Shown piece by piece: positions 1-8,545 of a stretch of 32,193 nucleotides of DNA; positions within the stretch are counted from its first letter, which is position 1, and every line of letters starts with the position of its first letter. The position numbers and the translations under genes were made by a program. The stretch comes from Gammaproteobacteria bacterium. Its GTDB lineage: Bacteria; Pseudomonadota; Gammaproteobacteria; Steroidobacterales; Rariloculaceae. The notes beneath the pieces were generated by a model. That model was given only the letters and a program-made list of their open reading frames with translations, ran no database searches and had not been told where the DNA came from. The stretch covers positions 1 to 32,193 of the forward strand of contig JAOTTJ010000006.1 in assembly GCA_029864465.1 (NCBI GenBank), read 5' to 3'.

Positions 1-1
1 T

Positions 2-1249
2 GTGTTGTCGGCCGAGGAAATCGAGCAACTGCGGGCGCAGGCTGAGGCGCTGCTCGCCGAGCTACTTCCACAGCAGGCGCGCCTCGGGGAGCTATCGGCG
101 GCGAACTGGGGTGAGGAGACTTGGGCGGAGTACGAGGCCTCTGCGCGTGCCGGCGATGATGCCTATCTCGCGAATGATTTTCAGGACGCGGTTCCGGCTT
201 ACGCGCGCGCGCTCGAGGTCGGCGAGCTGTTGCTCGCGCGGTCGGTCAGCATCATCGATGCGGCATTACAGGCCGGCAGCGCCGCGCTCGTTGCGGGCAA
301 CGCAGTATTGGCAGCGGAGCAATATCGGATCGTGCTCGAGATCGAGCCCGAGAACACAACGGCCCATCGCGGGCTCGAGCGTGCTGAGCGGCTGCCCGAG
401 GTCTTGCGGCTGACGCGCCAGGGGGAGATCTTCGAGCGCGACGGTGCGCTCGAGGATGCGGCCAGTGCTTTTCGCGATGCGTTAGCGATCGATTCGGAAT
501 GGGATCCTGCGCGCTCGTCGCTCGCGAATGTCGAAAACCGGTTACGAAACCGCAGCTTCGATCAGCTGATGTCGCAGGGGTTCAGCGCACTCGCGCAAGA
601 GGATTTCGACGAGGCGTTGGAACGGTTCACGGCTGCGCTTGCGGCCCGCCCGAGCTCGGAAGAGGCGATGGCGGGTAGACTGCAGGCCGAGCAGGGCCAG
701 CGGCTCGCCCAGATCGCGCTCATCGAAGCCAGGGCGATCGTCGCTGAGGCCACCGAGCGTTGGGCTCGAGCCATCGAGTTCTACGAGAGCGCGCTGGAGA
801 CAGATGCGACGCTCGTGTTCGCACGAGAGGGCCTGGAGAGGGCGCGGCGCAGAGGCGACCTCGACTCGAAGTTGGTTTATCTGCTCGAGAACCCGAATCT
901 GCTCTTCGACGATACCGTTCTGGCCGATGCGCAGGCTTTGCTTGCTGATGCGCGAACTGTTACCGAGGCTGGGCCGCGTCTTACCGAGCAAAGCGCCGAG
1001 CTCGAGCGGCTCCTCCGCTTGGCCTCGACGCCGATCGCGATTGAGCTGCAGTCCGACGAGCGCACCGAGGTCACGGTCTACCGCGTCGGCAAGCTCGGTA
1101 CTTTCGCGCAGATGACGCTCGAGCTGCGGCCTGGGACCTATACGGCCATCGGCAGCCGCGACGGCTATCGCGACGTTCGACAGACGTTCACGATCCTTCC
1201 CGGTAGAACGCTCGAGCCGGTCCGCGTTGAATGTAGGGAGACGATTTGA
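2..1249 (+). CDS. TPR-repeat protein with C-terminal PEGA-like domain (probably 5'-truncated by the window edge)
   Basis: Long ORF with TPR-like helices (e.g. DFQDAVPAYARALEV, DGALEDAASAFRDALAIDSEWDPA, EDFDEALERFTAALAARPSSEEA). C-terminus TEVTVYRVGKLGTFAQMTLELRPGTYTAIGSRDGYRDVRQTFTI is PEGA-like. Stop overlaps the next start (TGATG). Confidence 0.8.
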   Translation: MLSAEEIEQLRAQAEALLAELLPQQARLGELSAANWGEETWAEYEASARAGDDAYLANDFQDAVPAYARALEVGELLLARSVSIIDAALQAGSAALVAGNAVLAAEQYRIVLEIEPENTTAHRGLERAERLPEVLRLTRQGEIFERDGALEDAASAFRDALAIDSEWDPARSSLANVENRLRNRSFDQLMSQGFSALAQEDFDEALERFTAALAARPSSEEAMAGRLQAEQGQRLAQIALIEARAIVAEATERWARAIEFYESALETDATLVFAREGLERARRRGDLDSKLVYLLENPNLLFDDTVLADAQALLADARTVTEAGPRLTEQSAELERLLRLASTPIAIELQSDERTEVTVYRVGKLGTFAQMTLELRPGTYTAIGSRDGYRDVRQTFTILPGRTLEPVRVECRETI

Positions 1250-3681
1250 TGGTCAGCGACGAGTGGATCGTGCACACGCGCGTCGACGATCAGCAGCGCC
1301 GGTTCGCGCGGGAAGCGCTGCCGCTTACGATCGGCGCGGAGTCGAATGCCGACGTTCGACTACAAGATGTCACCGGCTCCGTGCAAATCGGTGAACTGGA
1401 TGGCGCTTTCTTCATTCAGCCGGGTCGTGACACACGCAACCTGCGCATCGACGGCGAGCTCGTCAGAGGCTCACGCTGGCTGCGCGGTGGGGAGACCGTG
1501 GCCCTCGATACCGCTCGGCTCGTTTGCAGGGTCGACGGCGGGCAGCTCACGTTGACGATCGACGGACACGTGACGGGCGGTGATACGGCGCCGCCTGATC
1601 TCGATGAGCTGGCGCGGGAAACTGCGGATATTGGTGCGCTGGAGATCAAGCCGATCGCGTTTCGCCCGCAGGCTGATACCGTGACTGACGCACCGTCAAC
1701 GCGCGCGCGGGCCGCGACGATAGGCGTTGGAAGCGCGTTCGCTGTGCTGGCCGTCCTCGGATGGTTCGCATTTACGGCGAAATCGGTGGAGATTACCGTC
1801 ACGCCGGCACCCGTTGAGCTCAGTCTGCCTGATACGCTCTTTAAGCTGAGATTGACCGATCGGTATCTTCTGCGCTCGGGCTCGCATCGCGTGGCAGCGA
1901 CGCTGCCTGGTTACTATCCGCTCGATACGGAAATCGACGTTGGGTTCTCATCGGATCAATCGTTCGAGCTCGAGCTCGTCAGGCTACCTGGGCTCATCAC
2001 GCTCACGACGATCCCCGACATCGGCGCCGAGGTGCGCGTCGACGGTGAACCGCTCGGCGTCACACCGATCACCGACGCGGAGATTCGGCCGGGCGCCCAT
2101 CGCATCGAGTTCGTCGCGGACCGTTATCTGGCGGAGGTTCGCGAGCTCGATGTGGTCGGCGGCGGCGAGCGGCAGAGCCTCGACGTTGCGTTAACACCCA
2201 ATTGGGCGCCCGTCACGGTTGCAAGCCAGCCGGCTGGCGCTGAGATTCTAGTCGACGGCACGGTGATGGGTGTGACGCCGCTCGACGTGGAGATCACGGC
2301 TGGCCAGCACGATATCGAGCTGCGGCTGCGCGGCTACAACGCCTGGCGAGATTCGATTTCCGTGCTCGCCGACCAGCCGCAGGTGCTGCGGCCGGTCGAG
2401 CTCACGCAGGCTGATGGGCGAATCGAGCTCGTCACTGATCCGGAGGGCGCGGCGGTCAGCGTCAACGGCGAGTTTCGCGGCCAAACTCCGTTAACCTTGC
2501 GGCTCGACCCTGGCAGGCAGCACTCGCTGAGCTTGACGAAGCCGGGCTATGAATCGATTTCGCAGACGTTGTCTGTCGAGGCCGACAGCGGCCGCCGGCT
2601 CGCACTCTCGCTCGTGGCGCAAATCGGCGTCATCGATATCGTCAGTGAGCCGGTCGGGGCGCAGATATTCGTCGACGGTGTCGGCGCTGGAACAACGCCT
2701 CAGCAGCTGACCCTCACGGCGTTGCCGCACGATCTGGAAATTCGCCTCGATGGATACGCTGTCCAGACCCGAGAGATCACTCCGCGTCCAGGCTTTCCAC
2801 AGGAATGGCGTGTCGACCTCGAGCAGCTTGACGCACTGACCGGGTCTGGTTATGCGCGAACAGTGCAGACGGGCCTTGGCCAGGAGCTCAGACTCATTTT
2901 GCCGGGCGAGTTCACGATGGGTTCGTCGCGGCGTGAGCAGGGGCGGCGCACGAACGAGGTATTGCGACCGATTCAGCTCAGCGAGGCGTTCTACCTCGGT
3001 GTGAAGGAGGTCTCCAACGCCGAGTTTCGGGCCTTTGCGGCCGATCACGACTCGGGGAGTTTCTCTGGAGTGAGTCTCAACGACGACGAGCAGCCCGTCG
3101 TGCGCGTGGCTTGGGAACAAGTTGCGCAGTATCTCAACTGGCTCAGCATTCGGGACGGTTTTCAGCCGGTGTACGCAGAGACGAACGGCGTGTGGGCGCC
3201 CGTACGCCCGCTGCGCAGCGGTTACCGGCTACCGACCGAGGCCGAGTGGGCATGGGCAGCTCGATTCGCCGAGCAGGAGCAGCCGCTGGTTTATCCGTGG
3301 GGACTGGAGTTCGACCCTCCGGACCGTCACGGTAACTATGCCGATATTGCGGCTGCCGAATTACTGCCTACGGCACTAGTCACGTATAACGATGATTTCG
3401 CCGTCGCCGCGCCCGTCGGTAGCTTCGAGCCCAACGCCGTCGGTATTTTCGATCTCGGTGGCAACGTCGCCGAATGGGTCCAGGACTACTATGAGATCGG
3501 TAGCAGTGCGACCACGCAGGTGCTCGTCGATCCGCTCGGACCTACCGAGGGGCGGGCGCATGTCGTGCGCGGCTCGAGCTGGCGCAGCGCCACTCTGCCC
3601 GATCTTCGGGTGGCGGCGCGAAATTACAGCACCGAAGCCAGAGAGGACATCGGTTTTCGGATCGCAAGAAACTTGGAATGA
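1249..3681 (+). CDS. FHA-like N-terminus, single TM helix, 4-5 PEGA repeats, C-terminal SUMF1/formylglycine-generating-enzyme-fold domain
   Basis: N-terminal FHA-like LPLTIGAESNADVRLQD; TM IGVGSAFAVLAVLGWFAF; repeated PEGA signatures (GAEVRVDGEPLGVTP, GAEILVDGTVMGVTP, GAAVSVNGEFRGQTP, GAQIFVDGVGAGTTP); SUMF1 motifs (GEFTMGS, YRLPTEAEWAWAAR, DLGGNVAEWVQDYY, VVRGSSWR, IGFRIAR). ATG at 1249 preferred over TTG at 1246. Confidence 0.87.
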   Translation: MVSDEWIVHTRVDDQQRRFAREALPLTIGAESNADVRLQDVTGSVQIGELDGAFFIQPGRDTRNLRIDGELVRGSRWLRGGETVALDTARLVCRVDGGQLTLTIDGHVTGGDTAPPDLDELARETADIGALEIKPIAFRPQADTVTDAPSTRARAATIGVGSAFAVLAVLGWFAFTAKSVEITVTPAPVELSLPDTLFKLRLTDRYLLRSGSHRVAATLPGYYPLDTEIDVGFSSDQSFELELVRLPGLITLTTIPDIGAEVRVDGEPLGVTPITDAEIRPGAHRIEFVADRYLAEVRELDVVGGGERQSLDVALTPNWAPVTVASQPAGAEILVDGTVMGVTPLDVEITAGQHDIELRLRGYNAWRDSISVLADQPQVLRPVELTQADGRIELVTDPEGAAVSVNGEFRGQTPLTLRLDPGRQHSLSLTKPGYESISQTLSVEADSGRRLALSLVAQIGVIDIVSEPVGAQIFVDGVGAGTTPQQLTLTALPHDLEIRLDGYAVQTREITPRPGFPQEWRVDLEQLDALTGSGYARTVQTGLGQELRLILPGEFTMGSSRREQGRRTNEVLRPIQLSEAFYLGVKEVSNAEFRAFAADHDSGSFSGVSLNDDEQPVVRVAWEQVAQYLNWLSIRDGFQPVYAETNGVWAPVRPLRSGYRLPTEAEWAWAARFAEQEQPLVYPWGLEFDPPDRHGNYADIAAAELLPTALVTYNDDFAVAAPVGSFEPNAVGIFDLGGNVAEWVQDYYEIGSSATTQVLVDPLGPTEGRAHVVRGSSWRSATLPDLRVAARNYSTEAREDIGFRIARNLE

Positions 3682-3725
3682 TCGCTGGTTGTTAGGGTCT
3701 AAATAACGGAGAGTTCGAGACGGAG

Positions 3726-3959
3726 ATGCCATTTATGAGCGCAAATCGATGGATGCTCGCCGCGCTGCTATGGGGAGCGCTCGCGCTAGCCGTCTCGGCG
3801 CAGGAGTCGCAGGAGGAGGCGCCGCCGGCCGAGCCTGCGCCGCCGCCGGCCGAGCCTGCGCCGCCGCAGGCCGATGAGGAACGGACTCTCGAGGAGATAT
3901 TCATTCCTAGTGAGGAGATCGGCGCGGACGAGGAAGTCACATTTCCGATCAATATCTAA
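3726..3959 (+). CDS. short secreted or membrane-anchored acidic Pro-rich protein
   Basis: 77 aa with signal-like N-terminus (MLAALLWGALALAVSA) followed by PPAEPAPPPAEPAPPQA and an acidic tail. Lies in the cluster on the same strand. A start at 3735 is also possible. Confidence 0.6.
   Translation: MPFMSANRWMLAALLWGALALAVSAQESQEEAPPAEPAPPPAEPAPPQADEERTLEEIFIPSEEIGADEEVTFPINI
3824..3865 (+). repeat. two perfect copies of a 21-bp tandem repeat (gccggccgagcctgcgccgcc) encoding AEPAPPP units
   Basis: Identical 21-mers at 3824-3844 and 3845-3865. Confidence 0.9.
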
Positions 3960-4011
3960 CCCGGTCGACGATCGGTCCGGCTACCAAGGAACGGCGGAGT
4001 GATAGGAGCCT

Positions 4012-4812
4012 ATGAAGCGTACATTTCCGACAGAGTTTCTCTACCAGGTATTCGCGTTGATCATTGCGGTTATCGTCGTGCACGCTGTCTATGTGACGGT
4101 GGTACGCCCGCGTGCGACCGAGGTGATGGCAGAGCAGACGCTACGCATTCAGGAGGAGGAGAACTACACGGCCGAGCGTTCCATATGGGTCTTGATCCGA
4201 GATTTCGAGCAGGAGTCCTGCTTCGTGCTCATGATATGGGCGTTCTCGATCATGGGGTTCAAGGCGACCACGTCGTTGTCCGAGCGCGCGCTGCTGCAGC
4301 GCGAGCTTATTCCCGTACCGGACGGCGTGCGCATCTTGCCCGAGGACAGTCGCGAATACGCGCGTACGATCCAGGCATTGCCGGATCGCATGCGTGGCAT
4401 GTTGTTGCCACGCGTGTTGCTCTCGTCGCTCGAGCGGTTCGGCTCGACACGCAACGTGCAGGATGTCTCTTCAGTAGCCAATACACTATGCGAGTCGGAA
4501 GGTGAGCGGCTCGAGTCCGAGTTATCGATGATCCGCTACATCGCATGGGCGATCCCGTCAGTCGGGTTTATTGGCACGGTACGCGGTATCGGTGACGCGC
4601 TCGGGCAGGCCCACCGCGCCGTGGATGGCGATATCGCCGGGGTCACGCAGAGTCTGGGCACCGCATTCAACTCGACGTTCATCGCGTTGCTCATATCGAT
4701 TGTCGTCATGTTCCTCGTGCATCAGCTACAGCTTCTGCAGGAGCGTCTCGTGTTCGATACGCAGACCTATATCGATCACAATCTCATTCGCCACATGCAG
4801 GCGCGGGATTAG
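4012..4812 (+). CDS. MotA/TolQ/ExbB-family proton-channel protein
   Basis: N-terminal TM, second TM, cytoplasmic region, then IPSVGFIGTVRGIGDALGQA and LGTAFNSTFIALLISIVVMFLVHQLQLLQE, typical of the MotA/TolQ/ExbB domain. RBS taggag upstream. Confidence 0.9.
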   Translation: MKRTFPTEFLYQVFALIIAVIVVHAVYVTVVRPRATEVMAEQTLRIQEEENYTAERSIWVLIRDFEQESCFVLMIWAFSIMGFKATTSLSERALLQRELIPVPDGVRILPEDSREYARTIQALPDRMRGMLLPRVLLSSLERFGSTRNVQDVSSVANTLCESEGERLESELSMIRYIAWAIPSVGFIGTVRGIGDALGQAHRAVDGDIAGVTQSLGTAFNSTFIALLISIVVMFLVHQLQLLQERLVFDTQTYIDHNLIRHMQARD

Positions 4813-4832
4813 CGGTAGGCAGGACGGGTACG

Positions 4833-6242
4833 ATGTCGACTATCGCCATTGACATCAACGATGCGGGTATCGTTCTTGCTGACGAGTCGGGCATCGTCGC
4901 GGATGAGCCCGGCTATGCCTTCGTTGAAGGCCAGGCGATTCTTACCGGCCGGGACGCCTATGCGAAGGCGCGGCTGCATCCACGCCAGAGCAGCAACCGC
5001 TATTGGGATAGCCTGACGCTCGAGCCGGGGAGTGCGGGCGTCGACGGTGTCGGTAGCGCTGCGGAGCTCGCGTATGCGCAGCTCAAAGCGCTTTGGGAGA
5101 ACTACGGCGGCAACCGTAACGATGCGTTATTGCTCGTTCCAGGTTATTACGGCCGTGATGAGCTCGGTGTATTGCTCGGATTGGCTCATGAATGTGACAT
5201 CCCAGTACGCTCGATGCTGAGCTCGGCGGCCGCAGCCGCAGCTGCCCCGTACCCCGGTCGCCAACTCGTGCACGTCGACGCCGGGTTGCACCGTGTGTCG
5301 GTGACGCCGCTTGCGCAGGGCGAGGATGTCGCGGCCGATATGGAAAGATCGCTCGGCAACACCGGGCTCGCCTCGATTTCGGATCTGCTTGCGAAGCGCG
5401 TTGCGGAGCTCTTCGTGCTCGCGACACGCTTCGATCCGTTTCACAGCGCTGCGAGCGAGCAGCTTGTCTATGATCGCCTGCCGGCGTGGCTCGGCGAACT
5501 CGAACGGCACCCGGACTCAGTCGAGCTCAAGCTGCCGCGCGGCGGCGAGGATTTAACCATCGAAGTCGAAGGCGCGCAGCTCATTGGCGTCATGACGGGT
5601 TTCTACAAAGCTATTGTCCAGCTCATCGCCCAATGTCGAGAGCCCGGTGCGGAGCTCGTCGTGCTGTTGTCCGATCGTCTGGCAAGGATGCCCGGTATTG
5701 TCAGTGAGCTCGAGCGACTCGATGATGCGCTTGTCGTGACGTTGCCTGCCGGGCAGGCTGCGCTTGGCGCTGTGAGTCAGTCAGAGGCGCTCATCGGGGA
5801 TTCAGGCAACGTGCGGCTGCTCAAGCGCATGCCGTGGCGGGAGCCGCCCGCCGAGCCCGCGCCCGCCCGGCGCACTCTGGAGCCCGATGCGCCCGAGCCC
5901 GCACCCGCAGCCTCGACGGCCGACGATCCGGCCAGCCACATCGTCTATCGTGGAATCGCTTACCCCGTGGATTCGAGCGGCATTGTGATCGGCAGGGAAC
6001 CGATACCGCAGCGGCGCACGATCGTACTGAACGGCGGGCAGGGCGGCGTCTCTCGGGCACATTGCGAGCTCGTCAGGCAGAACGGTGAGCTCAAGCTCGT
6101 CGACAGGAGCCGCTTCGGCACGTTCGTGAACGAGAAGCGCATCTCAGGCGAGATCGCGTTGCAGCCGGCGGACGTGATCCGCATCGGCTCACCGGGTGAG
6201 CAGCTCCAGGTCATCCGTATGGAGGCCGCCGATGGCACGTAA
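4833..6242 (+). CDS. actin-like/Hsp70-like ATPase domain fused through a Pro/Ala-rich linker to a C-terminal FHA domain
   Basis: N-terminal MSTIAIDINDAGIVLAD and LVHVDAGLHRVSVTPLAQGE resemble actin/Hsp70 phosphate-binding segments. C-terminal FHA: IVIGREP..GGVSRAHCELV..GELKLVDRSRFGTFVNEKRI. Linker PPAEPAPARRTLEPDAPEPAPAAS. Confidence 0.75.
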   Translation: MSTIAIDINDAGIVLADESGIVADEPGYAFVEGQAILTGRDAYAKARLHPRQSSNRYWDSLTLEPGSAGVDGVGSAAELAYAQLKALWENYGGNRNDALLLVPGYYGRDELGVLLGLAHECDIPVRSMLSSAAAAAAAPYPGRQLVHVDAGLHRVSVTPLAQGEDVAADMERSLGNTGLASISDLLAKRVAELFVLATRFDPFHSAASEQLVYDRLPAWLGELERHPDSVELKLPRGGEDLTIEVEGAQLIGVMTGFYKAIVQLIAQCREPGAELVVLLSDRLARMPGIVSELERLDDALVVTLPAGQAALGAVSQSEALIGDSGNVRLLKRMPWREPPAEPAPARRTLEPDAPEPAPAASTADDPASHIVYRGIAYPVDSSGIVIGREPIPQRRTIVLNGGQGGVSRAHCELVRQNGELKLVDRSRFGTFVNEKRISGEIALQPADVIRIGSPGEQLQVIRMEAADGT

Positions 6243-7323
6243 GCGCCTTAATGTCTTCTCTCTCGCGTTTCTCGACGCAATGACGTGCGGCTTCGGTGCG
6301 GTCATTCTATTTTTCATGATAATCAACGCGAACGTCGATCAACGTCGCACCGTGATCCTCGACGATTTGTCGGCCGAGGTCGATCGCATGGAGCTGAAGG
6401 TTCTCACGGGGCGTAAGAATCTCGTTCAGCTCAAGCAGGACCTGGCCGAGCTCATCGAGCAGTGGGCTGTGCTTCGTGGCATGCGCCAGGAGATCGTCAG
6501 CGAAGTGCAGCAGACCGAGTCCGAATTCAGCATCATGACGGCCGACACGGAGTCGCAGACCGAGATCATCGAGCGGCTGCGTTCCGATCTCGAGCAGCTT
6601 CAGGCTGAAACGGAGCGTTTGTCAGCCGCTAGCATTACTCCGGACGATGCCGGCAATCGAATTCGCAGCTTCATAGGCGACGGCAATCGGCAGTATCTAA
6701 CGGGCTTGCGCATGGGCGGCGAGCGCGTCGTCGTTCTGGTGGATGCGTCCTCGAGCATGCTCGATCGAACGATCGTCAACATCATCAGGCGGCGCAATAT
6801 GCCGCTGCAGCAGCAGATCAATTCGCCGAAGTGGCAGCAGGTCGTCAACACGGTCGACTGGCTGACGACGCAGATTCCGCCCGGGACCCAGTTTCAAGTC
6901 ATCGCGTTCAATGACACGGCCTGGTCGCTCATCGAGGGCACCGACGGGGAGTGGCTTACTGTTCGCGACGGCGCCCAGCTCGAAGAAGCCGTACAGGCAC
7001 TACGCAACATGGCGCCGAGCGGGCCGACAAGCCTGCACATGGCGTTCGAAGCGATGCGCCCACTCGATCCGAAGCCTGACAATATCTATCTGCTCGTCGA
7101 TGGCTTGCCGACGATTGGCGAGGTGATTCCGATCAAGGCCGGCGTGACGGGCCGAGAGCGCATGGGGCATTTCAACCGTGCAGTTCGTGATCTACCCTTC
7201 AACGTGCCCGTTAATATTATCTTGTATGCGATGGAAGGCGATCCACAAGCAGCGCCCGCCTATTGGTGGCTTGCGCTGCGGACCGGCGGATCCATGATGG
7301 CGCCATCGGAGGATTGGCCATGA
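6232..7323 (+). CDS. N-terminal TM, coiled coil and VWA-domain protein (paralogue A)
   Basis: Start ATG 6232 overlaps the previous stop. N-terminal FSLAFLDAMTCGFGAVILFFMIINANV; long heptad-like region; MIDAS VLVDASSSM, SGPTSL and LLVDGLPT. Confidence 0.85.
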   Translation: MARKRLNVFSLAFLDAMTCGFGAVILFFMIINANVDQRRTVILDDLSAEVDRMELKVLTGRKNLVQLKQDLAELIEQWAVLRGMRQEIVSEVQQTESEFSIMTADTESQTEIIERLRSDLEQLQAETERLSAASITPDDAGNRIRSFIGDGNRQYLTGLRMGGERVVVLVDASSSMLDRTIVNIIRRRNMPLQQQINSPKWQQVVNTVDWLTTQIPPGTQFQVIAFNDTAWSLIEGTDGEWLTVRDGAQLEEAVQALRNMAPSGPTSLHMAFEAMRPLDPKPDNIYLLVDGLPTIGEVIPIKAGVTGRERMGHFNRAVRDLPFNVPVNIILYAMEGDPQAAPAYWWLALRTGGSMMAPSEDWP

Positions 7324-8324
7324 GCAAGAAACGCCGCGACACCGAGAGCATGAACTTGTCGTTCCTCGACGTTATCACGTGCGGCTTCGGCGGCATCATC
7401 CTGTTGCTCGTTATAACGAAGATGTTCGAGCCGATCCGACTGGAGGAAAGCCACACCGAGCTCGAGGGGCTCATCACGCGTTACCAGGAGGAGCTCAACG
7501 ACATTCTCGGTGAGACCGATGTCGTGCAACGCGAACGGTTGATGACGGCCGAAAATGTCGAGCAAGACGAAATTCAAATTGCCCAGTTGCAGGAGGAGCT
7601 CGTTCGCATCCGTGCCGCCGTTCTCGCCAGCGAGGACGACGCGAGTGTGTCGTCGGAGCTCGCCGGACAGCTCGCGCAAGCCAAGCAGCGCCTGACCGAA
7701 GAGATGCAGCGGTTGCTCACGGATTACCGGCCTGATCCCGATGAATACATGGTTGGCGGTATTCCGGTCGACAGTGAGTACATCATCTTCATCATCGATA
7801 CGTCGGGCAGCATGCAACGCTATGCCTGGGACCGTGTCCGTCGTCAGATCAGCGAGACGCTTGCTGTCTACCCGCAGGTGCGTGGCATCCAGGTCATGAA
7901 CGACATGGGCGAGTACATGTTCAAGAGCTACCGGAACGAATGGATTCCGGATACGCCGGGTCGGCGCGAGGCAATCAACGATGCGCTCTCGAGCTGGAAT
8001 GCGTTCTCCAACTCGAGCCCCCGTGAGGGTATCCTCGCGGCGATCGAGGCGTTCTATGATCCGACGAAGAAGATCAGCCTCTATGTGTATAGCGATGATT
8101 TCTCTGCCGGGTCGATCAACGCGGTCGTACGCGAGGTAGATCGCCGCAATCTGGCTGGCGCCGACGGCACGCGCAGGGTGCGCATTCACGCCGTTGCGTT
8201 TCCTGTCTACTACGAGGTCGCCAACGGCGAGCTACTGTCCTCGGCCCGGTTCGCGATCTTGATGCGCGAGCTCTGCCAGCGAAACGGCGGAACCTTCGTC
8301 GCGCTGCCCTCGCTCAGACGCTAG
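7320..8324 (+). CDS. N-terminal TM, coiled coil and VWA-domain protein (paralogue B)
   Basis: ATGA overlap with the previous stop. N-terminal MNLSFLDVITCGFGGIILLLVITKMF; coiled-coil stretch; VWA MIDAS FIIDTSGSM. Confidence 0.85.
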   Translation: MSKKRRDTESMNLSFLDVITCGFGGIILLLVITKMFEPIRLEESHTELEGLITRYQEELNDILGETDVVQRERLMTAENVEQDEIQIAQLQEELVRIRAAVLASEDDASVSSELAGQLAQAKQRLTEEMQRLLTDYRPDPDEYMVGGIPVDSEYIIFIIDTSGSMQRYAWDRVRRQISETLAVYPQVRGIQVMNDMGEYMFKSYRNEWIPDTPGRREAINDALSSWNAFSNSSPREGILAAIEAFYDPTKKISLYVYSDDFSAGSINAVVREVDRRNLAGADGTRRVRIHAVAFPVYYEVANGELLSSARFAILMRELCQRNGGTFVALPSLRR

Positions 8325-8545
8325 CGGCTAGTCGTTACAGCTGGTGACAGCGTTGCGCTCTGCGTAGCGGCCACCCCATGACGACGCCCCCTCAGGGCAT
8401 GGCTGGCGAAATCGCCCGTCCGGTGCCCGCCATTATTCGTCATTTTTCAGCCGCTCAGCGTCATTCTTTGGCATCGACTCGCCAGCCCCGCGCGCTCCAA
8501 TGAGTCCGTGCACTAAGGCACAGGGCGATCGTAAGGAGCGAAGTC

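Noticed and set aside
2491-3120. Minus-strand 209-aa ORF
   Set aside because: Shadow ORF antisense to the PEGA/SUMF1 protein; no domain signal.
7260-8189. Minus-strand 309-aa ORF
   Set aside because: Exactly antisense to the TM-VWA gene with MIDAS motif; Arg/His/Asp-rich shadow translation typical of high-GC genes.
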